Shown: one piece after another, positions 32,318-40,716 of the stretch
How the letters are laid out: the number at the start of each line of letters is the position of its first letter
Position numbering within the stretch: position 1 is the stretch's first letter
Origin: an uncultured Acidimicrobiales bacterium
GTDB lineage: Bacteria > Actinomycetota > Acidimicrobiia > Acidimicrobiales > Aldehydirespiratoraceae
DNA: 64,000 nt
Reading direction: 5' to 3'
Assembly (NCBI GenBank): GCA_905480195.1
Contig: CAJQPN010000016.1
Span: forward strand, 22,198 to 86,197
Notes under the pieces: generated by a model
The model's database searches: none
Told to the model about the DNA's origin: nothing
Seen by the model: the letters and a program-made list of their open reading frames with translations, nothing else
Translations under genes and position numbers: made by a program

Positions 32318-32956
32318 GTGCGAAGACTGACGGTTGTTTTGGTAGTGGGTCTGCTTGCAGGTTTCGCGGTGATGCTCAACGCAGCGGTCACAGCCAGCGA
32401 TGTGGAGGAGTTCCTGCTCGGGCGGGGTTGGCTCGGTCCGATCGTCTTCGTGCTGGCGATGTGGATCCTCCAACCGATGCTCCTGCCTGGGCCGGTCTTC
32501 ATGGTCCCTGCCTCGCTGGTCTGGTCCGCGCCGGTGGCGATCGCGCTCTCGTGGATCGGCAACATGGGGGCGAGCTTCCTCGCTTTCGCGTTTGCTCGTT
32601 GGGTTGCACGTGACTGGGCCCAGGAAAGGCTCACTGATCGCATCCGGGCGTGGGACGGCCGTCTGGAGCGCGGCGGCATCCGGGAGGTCACGTTGTTTCG
32701 GGTGTTCACTGGCCAGATCACGCCGGCTGATTGGCTGCTCGGTGTCAGTTCCGTTCGACTCACGCCATTTTTCGTCGGTACTGCCGTCGGAATCATCCCG
32801 AGCGTTGTGCTCGTCGTGCTCGTGGGAGCGTCGGTCGGTGAGTGGCTGTTCGCCGAGCCCGAGCGGTGGGGAAGCGTCGTCGTGGCGATCGCTTGCGTAA
32901 GCGCGCTCAGTCGAGTGCGCGCCCGACGTCGCGCAGCCGCCGTTGCACGGTCGTGA
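32318..32956 (+). CDS. TVP38/TMEM64 (SNARE-associated) membrane protein
   Basis: 212 residues with about five membrane segments. The family core spans MLLPGPVFMVPASLVWS and the Gly-rich SWIGNMGASFLAFAFARWVARD, the re-entrant DedA/TVP38 signature, then FRVFTGQITPADWLLGVSSV. Members are thought to act in lipid scrambling or membrane homeostasis. The GTG at 32318 directly precedes the first helix. An in-frame ATG at 32237 with GAGAGG at 4-nt spacing would add 27 low-similarity residues encoded across the terminator hairpin, and is less likely. Confidence 0.8.
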   Translation: MRRLTVVLVVGLLAGFAVMLNAAVTASDVEEFLLGRGWLGPIVFVLAMWILQPMLLPGPVFMVPASLVWSAPVAIALSWIGNMGASFLAFAFARWVARDWAQERLTDRIRAWDGRLERGGIREVTLFRVFTGQITPADWLLGVSSVRLTPFFVGTAVGIIPSVVLVVLVGASVGEWLFAEPERWGSVVVAIACVSALSRVRARRRAAAVARS

Positions 32957-33098
32957 GCTGCCGCTCGATCTCATGCAGCCGACCGACCACCGGGTCGTCG
33001 GGGTCCGACCTCCGGTGCTCGGCGAGGCTGCCGATCCGCTGGGCGGCATCGGCGATGACAGTGGTGAGTGAGGAGATCTCGGCGGCGTCGGAGTCCAT
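32907..33098 (-). CDS. Small coiled-coil protein
   Basis: 63 residues, charged heptad-like sequence (VVGRLHEIERQLTTVQRRLRDVG), no membrane segment. ATG start without a clear ribosome site. Its 3' end overlaps the convergent TVP38-family gene by 50 bp. The amino-acid composition looks real, but a short ORF in a high-GC genome can arise by chance. Confidence 0.45.
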   Translation of the reverse strand: MDSDAAEISSLTTVIADAAQRIGSLAEHRRSDPDDPVVGRLHEIERQLTTVQRRLRDVGRALD

Positions 33099-33143
33099 GC
33101 CGCAGTGTGCCGGAAACCAGCCGGTGAGCGACAGTCGCGCCGG

Positions 33144-33149
33144 TAGCGT
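33144..33149 (+). promoter_or_regulatory. -10 element TAGCGT of the his operon
   Basis: TAGCGT lies 3 nt before GTG 33153 and 6 nt before GTG 33156. The 6-nt spacing common in this window favours 33156 as the true leaderless hisD start. Confidence 0.5.
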
Positions 33150-33152
33150 GTA

Positions 33153-34445
33153 GTGGTGCTCCGCCGAATAGACCTGCGCACGTTCGGTGCGGAACTCGAC
33201 GAGGTGCTACCCCGACCGACGACGCCCTCAGGTGGCCCGATCGATGTCGTACGAGAGATTCTTGCTGGCGTGCGCGCCAACGGCGATGACGCGGTCCGTG
33301 CGTACACCGAGCGGTTCGACGGCGTGACGCTCGACGGCCTTGTAGTCGATCCGGCAACGATCGACGCCGCTCTCGATCGAATCGATCCACACGTTCGAAA
33401 AGCGCTCGAGCAGGCTGCCGAACGAATCCGGGCCTATCACGAGGCGCAGATGCCGGCGTCCATCGCTGTTGACCATCCGGGGCTTTCGATTCAAGGTATG
33501 CATCGCCCGGTCGAACGGGCAGCGTGTTACGTGCCCGGCGGACGTGCGGTGTACCCGTCAACGGTTCTGATGACTGCCGTTCCCGCGTCGGTGGCAGGTG
33601 TCGATGAGATTGTGCTGTGTGTGCCTCCGGGCCCTGATGGGGCCGTGCCTGACGTTGTGCTGGCAGCCGCGGCCGTCGCCGGAGTGCGCGAGGTCATTTC
33701 CGTCGGAGGGGCACAGGCGATCGGCGCAGTCGCGTTCGGCACCGAGTCGATTCGGCCAGTCGACGTCATTGTCGGTCCCGGCAACGTGTACGTCGCGTTG
33801 GCGAAGCAGGAAGTTGCCGGTTTGGTCGGCGTCCCCTCATCGTTTGCGGGACCGTCCGAGGTCGTCGTCGTCGCCGATGGTTCGGCACCCGCTGCTTACG
33901 CAGCAATCGACGTGATCGTGCAGGCCGAACATGGACCCGATGGGTTGGCGTGGTTTGTGACCTGGGACGAAGCATTCGCCGACGAGGTGCTGAGCGCTAT
34001 CGAGCGGCTCGTTGCCACAGCACCACGACAGGCCGAGATTGAAGCAACCCTTGAGGCTTCAGGTATCGCAGTGCTTTGTGCGTCGGCCGAGCAAGCGATG
34101 GCGGTTGCGAACTTCATTGCGCCTGAACATCTCGAGCTTCAGACTGCCGACGACGATGCGCTGTTGCCACTCGTGCGCAATGCTGGTGCGATCTTCTGCG
34201 GTGCGAATGCTCCCGCATCTCTTGGCGACTACGCCGCCGGACCGAGCCATGTGTTGCCCACCAACGGCACCGCAAGATTCGCCAGTGCACTCACCGTGCG
34301 TGACTTCATGAAGGATCTCCATGTCGTCCGTGTCGAGCGGGAAGGCTTCGAAGCCCTGGCCGACACGGTCGAAGTACTCGCCGGTGCCGAAGGTCTCGAC
34401 GCACACGCTGCCTCGATCCGTATTCGTCGAGGAGCGAGCCGATGA
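33153..34445 (+). CDS. hisD: Histidinol dehydrogenase HisD
   Basis: 430 residues, zinc enzyme oxidising L-histidinol to histidine with two NAD. Motifs: CYVPGGRAVYPSTVLM (about 125-140), ISVGGAQAIGAVAFGT, IVGPGNVYVALAK, the zinc/catalytic segment EHGPDG, and AGPSHVLPTNGTARF near the C-terminus. The start is one of two adjacent GTG codons. hisC follows with an ATGA overlap. It opens a six-gene his run; hisG and hisE are absent from the window. Confidence 0.95.
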   Translation: MVLRRIDLRTFGAELDEVLPRPTTPSGGPIDVVREILAGVRANGDDAVRAYTERFDGVTLDGLVVDPATIDAALDRIDPHVRKALEQAAERIRAYHEAQMPASIAVDHPGLSIQGMHRPVERAACYVPGGRAVYPSTVLMTAVPASVAGVDEIVLCVPPGPDGAVPDVVLAAAAVAGVREVISVGGAQAIGAVAFGTESIRPVDVIVGPGNVYVALAKQEVAGLVGVPSSFAGPSEVVVVADGSAPAAYAAIDVIVQAEHGPDGLAWFVTWDEAFADEVLSAIERLVATAPRQAEIEATLEASGIAVLCASAEQAMAVANFIAPEHLELQTADDDALLPLVRNAGAIFCGANAPASLGDYAAGPSHVLPTNGTARFASALTVRDFMKDLHVVRVEREGFEALADTVEVLAGAEGLDAHAASIRIRRGASR

Positions 34446-35512
34446 CCCGTCCGACGCCGCGCGAGTCGATCACGTTGATGACCGGTTATCACTCGCCCCA
34501 GATCGACGTCGACGTTCGGCTGAACACCAACGAGAGCCCCGAGCCACCCCCGGGTGGATTTGCCGAGGCGGTCGCTGAACAGGTTTTGGCGATCGACTGG
34601 AACCGCTATCCGGACCGATCCGCGACCAAGCTCCGTGCTCGCATCGGCGCGAACTACGGCCTGCCGGGAGAACAGGTCTTCGTCGCGAACGGCTCCAACG
34701 AGGTACTGCAGACGCTGCTCTTGACGTTCGCAGGCCCCGGTCGCACCAGTGCGGTGTTTGAGCCCACCTATGCGCTCCACAGCCACCTGAGTCGGGTGAC
34801 GGGAACCACCCTGGTCGAGGGCGAACGGGCCAACGATTTCTCGATCGACCTGGCCGAGGTGGAGCGGGTCATGATCGAGCACCGACCCGACGTGCTGTTC
34901 TTGTGTTCACCCAACAACCCCACCGGAATCGTCGATGCGCCAGACACGATTCGTGCTGTCCTCGACATGGTGAGGGCCACGGGCGGACTGCTCTGTGTCG
35001 ACGAGGCCTACGGTCAGTTCTCCGACTTCTCCGCCGTCGACTTGCTGGGCGACGACACCCCACTCGTCGTGAGTCGCACCTACTCAAAAACGTGGGCGAT
35101 GGCCGCCGTTCGACTCGGCTATCTCCTCGCACCCGACTGGATCGTGACCGAACTCGAAAAGGTCGTGTTGCCGTACCACCTCGACGCAATGACCCAGGTT
35201 GCCGGCACGGTGGCGCTGGACCATCAAGACGCCATGACCGCTCGGGTCGCCCGGCTTGTCGAGGAGCGAGGCCGTCTCATGGCCCGACTGGCGGATCTGC
35301 CGCTCGACGTCTGGCCGTCGGGCGCCAACTTCATCCTGATCCGTCCCACGTGTCGCGACGGGAACGCCGTGTGGCAGGGTCTGGTCGACCGTTCCGTGCT
35401 GGTCCGAAACTGTGCGACCTGGCCCCGTCTCGACGGTTGCTTGCGGATCACGATCGGAACTCCAGAAGAAGACGACCGCCTACTCGATGCTCTCACGGAG
35501 GTTCTGACGTGA
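34442..35512 (+). CDS. hisC: Histidinol-phosphate aminotransferase HisC
   Basis: 356 residues, fold-type I PLP aminotransferase. RLNTNESPEPPP is the family's N-terminal motif. The PLP-binding residues are in LFLCSPNNPTG and CVDEAYGQF, and the Schiff-base Lys is in SRTYSKTWAMAAVRLGY (about residue 216). It overlaps hisD and hisB by 4 bp on each side. Confidence 0.95.
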   Translation: MTRPTPRESITLMTGYHSPQIDVDVRLNTNESPEPPPGGFAEAVAEQVLAIDWNRYPDRSATKLRARIGANYGLPGEQVFVANGSNEVLQTLLLTFAGPGRTSAVFEPTYALHSHLSRVTGTTLVEGERANDFSIDLAEVERVMIEHRPDVLFLCSPNNPTGIVDAPDTIRAVLDMVRATGGLLCVDEAYGQFSDFSAVDLLGDDTPLVVSRTYSKTWAMAAVRLGYLLAPDWIVTELEKVVLPYHLDAMTQVAGTVALDHQDAMTARVARLVEERGRLMARLADLPLDVWPSGANFILIRPTCRDGNAVWQGLVDRSVLVRNCATWPRLDGCLRITIGTPEEDDRLLDALTEVLT

Positions 35513-36117
35513 GCTCTGCCCCTTCCACCCGACGCACTGCGGCCTATGAACGATCGACGAAAGAGACTGAGATCGTCATAGCGCTCGATCTTGACGGCTC
35601 TGGTGCGACCGATATCGAGACCGGTGTGCCGTTCTTCGGGCACATGCTCGACCAGCTCGGACGTCATGGCGGTTTCGATCTCAAGGTCCATGCTGACGGC
35701 GACCTCGAGATCGATGCCCACCACACCATCGAGGACGTCGGCATCGCGCTAGGGGAGACGTTCCGGAGGGCGTGGGGCGACAAGAAGGGGGTCCGTCGCT
35801 TTGCGTCGAACACCGTTCCGCTCGACGAGGCTGCCGTCGAGATCGTGCTTGACCTTTCCGGTCGCCCGTATCTTCACTACGAGGTCGACTTTCCTGGTGA
35901 AAAAATCCTCAGCGATCCGCCCTTCGATCCCCAGTTGGTCGAGGAGTTCTGGCGTGCCTTCGTGATGGCATCGGGCATAACGCTCCACATCGTGATGCAC
36001 CGAGGACGCAACACCCACCACATCGTCGAGGCGACGTTCAAGGGTGTCGCCCGTGCGCTTCGAGATGCAGTTCGGATTGAATCCGACACCCTGCCATCCA
36101 CCAAGGGCACGCTCTGA
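35509..36117 (+). CDS. hisB: Imidazoleglycerol-phosphate dehydratase HisB
   Basis: 202 residues, Mn-dependent dehydratase. Duplicated His-rich halves: FFGHMLDQLGRHG and DAHHTIEDVGIALG in the first, MHRGRNTHHIVEATFK in the second. It is the monofunctional form without a histidinol-phosphatase domain. The GTG start overlaps the hisC stop (GTGA), and hisH begins 1 nt after its stop. Confidence 0.95.
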   Translation: MSSAPSTRRTAAYERSTKETEIVIALDLDGSGATDIETGVPFFGHMLDQLGRHGGFDLKVHADGDLEIDAHHTIEDVGIALGETFRRAWGDKKGVRRFASNTVPLDEAAVEIVLDLSGRPYLHYEVDFPGEKILSDPPFDPQLVEEFWRAFVMASGITLHIVMHRGRNTHHIVEATFKGVARALRDAVRIESDTLPSTKGTL

Positions 36118-36118
36118 C

Positions 36119-36739
36119 GTGACCCGGCCCCGTCTCGCGATCCTCGACTACGGGATCGGGAATCTTCATTCCGCACTGAAGGGCTTCGATCGCGCAGGGG
36201 CAGACGTTCGCCTGACTGCTGATCGTGCCGATATCGAGGCGGCTGACGGCATTGTGCTCCCCGGAGTCGGGGCGTTCGGTCCGTGCGTGGAGGCCCTGCG
36301 CATGCGGGGACTCGACAAGGTAGCGCTCGAGCGGGTGGGGTCCGGCGTCCCCTTCTTCGGGATCTGCATCGGCATGCAGCTGCTCTTTGCCAGCTCCGAG
36401 GAGGCCGAGGGTCAGCGCGGACTTGGCGTGTTCGAGCGTCGGGTTGTGCAGATACCCGCTGGTGTGAAGCGGCCACAGATGCAGTGGAACATCCTGCAGT
36501 ACTGCGATGGCGACCACCCGATGTTCGCCGGCTTGGGCGATGAGGCATGGGTGTACTTCGTTCACTCGTTCAGCGCCGAACCTGGCGAGGATGTGCTCGC
36601 CACCTGCGCATACGGCGGTGATCTCGTAGCCGCAGTTGCTCGAGACAACGTCTGGGCATGTCAGTTCCACCCCGAGAAATCTGGTCGCAACGGCATCCGT
36701 ATTCTCGAGAACTTCGTCGCAACCGTCAGGGAGGCGTGA
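36119..36739 (+). CDS. hisH: Imidazole glycerol phosphate synthase subunit HisH
   Basis: 206 residues, class I glutaminase delivering ammonia to HisF. The catalytic Cys is in FFGICIGMQLLF and the His-Glu pair in CQFHPEKSG; ILDYGIGNL is the family start. GTG at 36119 is used since it begins directly before the first strand. The stop overlaps hisA (TGATG). Confidence 0.95.
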   Translation: MTRPRLAILDYGIGNLHSALKGFDRAGADVRLTADRADIEAADGIVLPGVGAFGPCVEALRMRGLDKVALERVGSGVPFFGICIGMQLLFASSEEAEGQRGLGVFERRVVQIPAGVKRPQMQWNILQYCDGDHPMFAGLGDEAWVYFVHSFSAEPGEDVLATCAYGGDLVAAVARDNVWACQFHPEKSGRNGIRILENFVATVREA

Positions 36740-37470
36740 TGTTTCTGTTTCCGGCCATCGATGTCCGCGACGGCAAGTGTGTTCGGCTCCGCCAGGGTGA
36801 CTACGGCCAAGAGACCGTGTACGGCGATGACCCGGTCGCCCAAGCGGTCGCCTTCGCCGAAGCTGGTGCGGGCTGGATCCATGTGGTCGACCTCGACGCA
36901 GCCCGGACGGGCGTGCCCGTAAATCGGGCCGTCGTTGCAGCGATCGCTGATGCCGTGGACGTGCCGGTACAGACCGGCGGAGGCGTGCGCGACCCCGCTG
37001 CTGCCGATGCACTCTTCGTGGCGGGTGTCGAACGGGTGGTGGTCGGCACGGCAGCACTATCGAATCCAGATTTCGTTCGTGTTCTGGCACGCGATCACCG
37101 CGTTGCGGTCGGACTCGATGCGAAGTCCGGTGAAATCGCTATCGATGGCTGGCTGGTCGGATCTGGGCGCAGCGTCCTCGATGTTGCCCGTTCCTTTGCC
37201 GACGCAGGCGTCGACGCGTTTGTCGTCACCGACATCAGCCGTGACGGAACACTGGAAGGCCCCGATCTCGACGGTCTGCGAGCGGTGGTGGCGGCAACTC
37301 AGGTCGATGTGGTCGCGAGTGGCGGGGTAGGGACTCTCGACGACCTCCGGGCGTTGGCGGCGATTGAAGCCTCAGGGAAGCGGCTTGCCGGGGCGATCGT
37401 CGGTAAAGCGATGTACGAAGGCCATTTCACCGTCGAAGAGGGAGCCGCTGCGCTTGAGGAGCTGATGTGA
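36739..37470 (+). CDS. hisA: Phosphoribosyl isomerase HisA
   Basis: 243 residues, TIM barrel isomerising ProFAR to PRFAR. The general base Asp is in [14 protein letters not shown] and the general acid Asp in [16 protein letters not shown]. In many actinobacteria this enzyme is PriA, also serving tryptophan synthesis, but a separate trpF is present at 46773, so HisA-only activity is the simpler reading. TGATG overlap with hisH and GTGA overlap with hisF. Confidence 0.93.
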   Translation: MFLFPAIDVRDGKCVRLRQGDYGQETVYGDDPVAQAVAFAEAGAGWIHVVDLDAARTGVPVNRAVVAAIADAVDVPVQTGGGVRDPAAADALFVAGVERVVVGTAALSNPDFVRVLARDHRVAVGLDAKSGEIAIDGWLVGSGRSVLDVARSFADAGVDAFVVTDISRDGTLEGPDLDGLRAVVAATQVDVVASGGVGTLDDLRALAAIEASGKRLAGAIVGKAMYEGHFTVEEGAAALEELM

Positions 37471-38246
37471 CCGTTCGTGCCGTCCGGGTGATCCCGTGTC
37501 TCGATGTCGACGGTGGTCGTGTGGTGAAAGGTGTCAACTTCGTCGACATTCGCGACGCAGGCGATCCGGTGGAACTGGCCGCTCGATATGACGAACAAGG
37601 GGCTGATGAGCTGGTGTTCCTTGACATCACCGCCTCGTCGGCTGAACGAAACACGACGGTCGAGATGGCTCGGTCGGTCGCTGAGCAGGTGTTCATCCCG
37701 TTCACGATCGGAGGCGGGATCCGTACTGTTGACGACGCGCGCCAGTTGCTCATGGCCGGTGCTGACAAGGTCTCGATCAACACCGCTGCGGTCCGGCGCC
37801 CTGAGCTCATCAGGGAGATCTCTCGTGAATTCGGCGCTCAGTGCTGCGTCGTCGCAATCGACGCTCGCTCAAGCGACGACACGACGTCTGGCTTTGAGGT
37901 CTTCACTCACGGCGGCCGGATACGTACCGGTGTTGACGCAGTCGAGTGGGCGCAACAGGTCGTCCGGTTGGGAGCGGGTGAGATTCTGTTGACGTCAATG
38001 AACCGTGACGGCACCAAGGACGGCTTTGACATTGCGCTGACGTCGGCGATTAGCGGAGCTGTAGACGTGCCGGTCATCGCCAGTGGTGGCGTCGGCGTAC
38101 TCGACCACTTGGTCGAGGGCGTGATCGACGGCGGCGCCGATGCCGTGTTGGCTGCCAGCATCTTCCACTTCGGGGAGTGCACCGTCGCCGATGCGAAGGG
38201 CGCGTTGCGCGACGCCGGCGTGACCGTCCGGCCGCCTGAGCGCTAG
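37467..38246 (+). CDS. hisF: Imidazole glycerol phosphate synthase subunit HisF
   Basis: 259 residues, cyclase half of IGP synthase. Asp residues at the catalytic end are in [14 protein letters not shown] and [29 protein letters not shown] is a phosphate-binding loop. The GTG start overlaps the hisA stop. It is the last gene of the his run; 130 nt separate it from the GroES-like gene, which has its own -10. Confidence 0.95.
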   Translation: MTVRAVRVIPCLDVDGGRVVKGVNFVDIRDAGDPVELAARYDEQGADELVFLDITASSAERNTTVEMARSVAEQVFIPFTIGGGIRTVDDARQLLMAGADKVSINTAAVRRPELIREISREFGAQCCVVAIDARSSDDTTSGFEVFTHGGRIRTGVDAVEWAQQVVRLGAGEILLTSMNRDGTKDGFDIALTSAISGAVDVPVIASGGVGVLDHLVEGVIDGGADAVLAASIFHFGECTVADAKGALRDAGVTVRPPER

Positions 38247-38362
38247 GCGCCAGGTTCTCCGGCATTTGGACTGAGATCTTGAGGCGGGATCCGGCGAAGA
38301 AGCGTTTCGCAGCGCCAATCCGGACCGTTTGGAAGGCAGGTTCGATGTCGGCGCGGTCGCGG

Positions 38363-38368
38363 TAGCGT
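38363..38368 (+). promoter_or_regulatory. -10 element TAGCGT of the GroES-like gene
   Basis: TAGCGT is followed by 8 nt and GTG 38377. TTCGAT 16 bp upstream is a weak -35. No CIRCE element (TTAGCACTC type) is present, so HrcA control is not indicated. Confidence 0.5.
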
Positions 38369-38376
38369 TGTGCTCC

Positions 38377-38724
38377 GTGCCCGCCGAGAAACGCCCGCTC
38401 CACGATGACGACCGCCTGCCGGTCAAGATGCTCAACGACCGGATCTTGGTGAAGCTTGGGGAGGCTGACGGGGAACGCCGAAGCAGTGGCGGCATCCTGA
38501 TCCCCGCAACTGCGCAGGTCGGAAAGCGCCTTACCTGGGCCGAGATCGTCGCCGTCGGACCGAACGTTCGCAACATCGAAGCTGGGGACCAGGTGTTGTT
38601 CAACCCCGACGATCGCTACGAGGTCGAGGTTCACGGCACCGACTACATCGTCTTGCGCGAGCGCGACATCCATGCAGTCGCCGCCGAACGTCTCGACGAG
38701 GGCTCTACCGGCCTCTACCTCTGA
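38377..38724 (+). CDS. GroES-like co-chaperonin (Cpn10)
   Basis: 115 residues. The Cpn10 fold is recognisable from MLNDRILVKLGEADGERRSSGGILIP (residues about 18 onward), AEIVAVGPN, AGDQVLFNPDD and YIVLRERDIHAV. A 17-residue charged N-terminal extension (EKRPLHDDDRLPV) and a short tail ending GSTGLYL distinguish it from standard GroES. No groEL is adjacent, so it is either an orphan co-chaperonin or a paralogue. GTG at 38377 is supported by the -10 at 8 nt. Confidence 0.8.
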   Translation: MPAEKRPLHDDDRLPVKMLNDRILVKLGEADGERRSSGGILIPATAQVGKRLTWAEIVAVGPNVRNIEAGDQVLFNPDDRYEVEVHGTDYIVLRERDIHAVAAERLDEGSTGLYL

Positions 38725-38811
38725 GGCACGTCGTCTCGTAGACCCGGTTCACGACCTGCTGGGGTAGTTCGCGTCTTCAGCGCTGGCGATGCGATCTCGG
38801 GTGCGAGGGAC

Positions 38812-40248
38812 TCAGGGATGGAGAGGGGAGCGGCGGTCGGCCCAGCGATATTCGGACTCGAGTTGCGTCGCCAGCTGCAAAAGGAGATCCTCCCGGCCGT
38901 AGGCAGCCACGAACTGCATCCCGATCGGCAGCCCTTGCGATGATCGGCTCAAAGGAAGCGAAATCGCTGGCTGACCCGTGATGTTGAACGGCTGTGTGAG
39001 CTGGCTGTAGTGCAGTGTCGTGTTTTGAACGGCTACGAGATCGTCACTGTCGGGTGCCATCTCACCGAGGCGCGGGGCGGGTCGGAGACAGGTTGGGGTC
39101 AAGAGGATGTCGAAACCATCAGCCCACCACTGTGCCGTGTCCCGGCGAAACGACATCATCTCCCGCTGGGCCTCGATCACTGCCGCCGGGTTGAAGCTCG
39201 CCGCTCGATCAGCAATGAAGCGGGTCCATGGTTCGACGTCACCGTCGCTGATGCGCCGCCCGATTTCTTTCTCGATCGAGGCGATGCTTGCAGCCGTACT
39301 GGCAGCGAAGGCAGGACTCCACGCAGAGACACGTGCTTCTTCCAGTAACGGCGCAGGGACGCTCGCTTCGACCGTGTGACCGAGCGACTCAAGCCGTCTG
39401 GCCGCGGACCGGACGGCGTCCGCGACCTCTGGGTCGACCTTGGTGTTGCTTCGGATCGCATGGTCGAGGAAGCCGATACGGAGGGAAGCGACCTCTTGTC
39501 TTGCAAGCACCCGGTACGGTGCCCGAGGCGGGGGTGCAATGACGCCGTCACCTGTGTGTGCACCGGTCGTGGCGTCGAGGATCGCAGCGGTGTCGCGAAC
39601 GGTGTGGGAGACCACGTGCTGGACGCTGTTGCCCCATTCGTCCAGCTGCGGACCCATCGACATGCGCCCTCTGCTGGGCTTGAGCCCGACCAGGCCACAC
39701 ATCGCAGCCGGAATCCGGATAGAGCCACCCCCATCGCTCGCGTTTGCAGCGGGGAGCACACCCGCAGCGACCGCTGCGGCAGCTCCACCCGAAGAGCCTC
39801 CTGTGCCGTGGTCGAGGTTCCATGGGTTACGACTAGGCCCGTACGCAAGTGGTTCGGTCGTCGCACCGGCGCCGAGTTCGGGGGTGTTGGTACGGCCAAG
39901 TGAGACGAAGCCAGCGGCTCGATATGACTCAACGAGGTGGGAATCGCGCGCCGCGAGTGCGCCGAGGTCCTTGAGCACCTGCACCCCTCGATGGTGGGGT
40001 CGGCCTGCTTCGCACGCCCAAAGATCCTTCATCAGCATCGGCACCCCGGTGAAGGGCCCGTGCGGCAATCCTGCGCTCACCTCGGCACGTGCAGCGGCGT
40101 CGTGGCGATGGATCACGGCATTGATCGCGCCGTTGATCGAATCGAGGCGCCTGATCGTCGACTCGAGAACCTCGGCAGGCGTCACGTCGCCCCGACGAAC
40201 GGCGGCGGCGAGTGCCACGGCGTCGAGACGGGCGAGTTCGTCACGCAT
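38812..40248 (-). CDS. Amidase-signature family hydrolase
   Basis: 478 residues. The Ser-cisSer-Lys triad is visible: Lys in GVPMLMKDLW (about 80), and the two Ser in GTGGSSGGAAAAVAAG and ASDGGGSIRIPAA (about 155-180). Such enzymes hydrolyse amides; 6-aminohexanoate- or aryl-acyl-amidase subgroups look closest, and it is not GatA by context or length. The ATG at 40248 has TAGATT 7 nt upstream. It is divergent from hisI, with the two promoters overlapping within 50 bp. Confidence 0.9.
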   Translation of the reverse strand: MRDELARLDAVALAAAVRRGDVTPAEVLESTIRRLDSINGAINAVIHRHDAAARAEVSAGLPHGPFTGVPMLMKDLWACEAGRPHHRGVQVLKDLGALAARDSHLVESYRAAGFVSLGRTNTPELGAGATTEPLAYGPSRNPWNLDHGTGGSSGGAAAAVAAGVLPAANASDGGGSIRIPAAMCGLVGLKPSRGRMSMGPQLDEWGNSVQHVVSHTVRDTAAILDATTGAHTGDGVIAPPPRAPYRVLARQEVASLRIGFLDHAIRSNTKVDPEVADAVRSAARRLESLGHTVEASVPAPLLEEARVSAWSPAFAASTAASIASIEKEIGRRISDGDVEPWTRFIADRAASFNPAAVIEAQREMMSFRRDTAQWWADGFDILLTPTCLRPAPRLGEMAPDSDDLVAVQNTTLHYSQLTQPFNITGQPAISLPLSRSSQGLPIGMQFVAAYGREDLLLQLATQLESEYRWADRRSPLHP

Positions 40249-40255
40249 CTGGGCA

Positions 40256-40261
40256 AATCTA
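40256..40261 (-). promoter_or_regulatory. -10 element TAGATT of the amidase gene
   Basis: On the minus strand TAGATT ends 7 nt before the amidase ATG at 40248, implying leaderless transcription. Confidence 0.5.
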
Positions 40262-40286
40262 CGCACTCGCTGCAAGGCCAACCCAA

Positions 40287-40292
40287 TACGCT
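40287..40292 (+). promoter_or_regulatory. -10 element TACGCT of hisI-trpE-ygfZ
   Basis: TACGCT is followed by 7 nt and the hisI ATG at 40300, implying a leaderless operon mRNA with no room for a trp attenuator leader. Confidence 0.5.
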
Positions 40293-40299
40293 GCAAACC

Positions 40300-40713
40300 A
40301 TGTCCGAAGTGAACGCGCTCGAAGAAGGACTCGCAGTCCAGCTCGATTTCGACAAGGTCGGAAAGATCGGCCGGGCCGGCCATCAGGTTGTGCCGGTCGT
40401 GTTGCAGGATGCCGACTCCGGGGACGTACTCTTCGTTGGTTACGCGAACGAAGAGGCCTACCGCCAGACCCTCGCACGCGGCTCGGCCGTGCTCTTCAGC
40501 ACATCTCGAGCAGAGATTTGGCACAAGGGCGCCACCTCTGGCGATGTACTTGACCTTGTCGAGGTAGCAGTTAACTGCGAGCAGAACAGCCTGATCTACA
40601 AGGTCCGCAAGGCCGGTTCTGGGGTGTGTCACACCACGGATACCGACGGAACAACGCGCCAGACCTGTTATTACCGAGCCGTCGACAGCCCCGAGACCCT
40701 TCGCTTCAGCTGA
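40300..40713 (+). CDS. hisI: Phosphoribosyl-AMP cyclohydrolase HisI (variant metal site)
   Basis: 137 residues. HisI opens the adenine ring of PR-AMP in histidine synthesis. IWHKGATSGDVLDLVEV matches the substrate loop. All three zinc cysteines are present (in NCEQN, GVCHT and TCYYR), but the family's D-C-D-x-D magnesium motif reads N-C-E-Q-N, replacing all three Asp. Separated from the main his operon, it is linked to trpE by a 3-nt gap. The ATG at 40300 has TACGCT 7 nt upstream. Possibly a coherent HisI subfamily rather than a dead enzyme. Confidence 0.88.
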   Translation: MSEVNALEEGLAVQLDFDKVGKIGRAGHQVVPVVLQDADSGDVLFVGYANEEAYRQTLARGSAVLFSTSRAEIWHKGATSGDVLDLVEVAVNCEQNSLIYKVRKAGSGVCHTTDTDGTTRQTCYYRAVDSPETLRFS

Positions 40714-40716
40714 TCG

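Noticed and set aside
32051..33307. A 418-codon open frame on the minus strand covering the TVP38 and hisD starts
   Set aside because: Its translation is Arg/Ser/Pro-rich low complexity, and it overlaps the structured RNA and two convincing plus-strand genes.
38247..38376. CIRCE/HrcA operator before the GroES-like gene
   Set aside because: No TTAGCACTC-N9-GAGTGCTAA-like inverted repeat is present.
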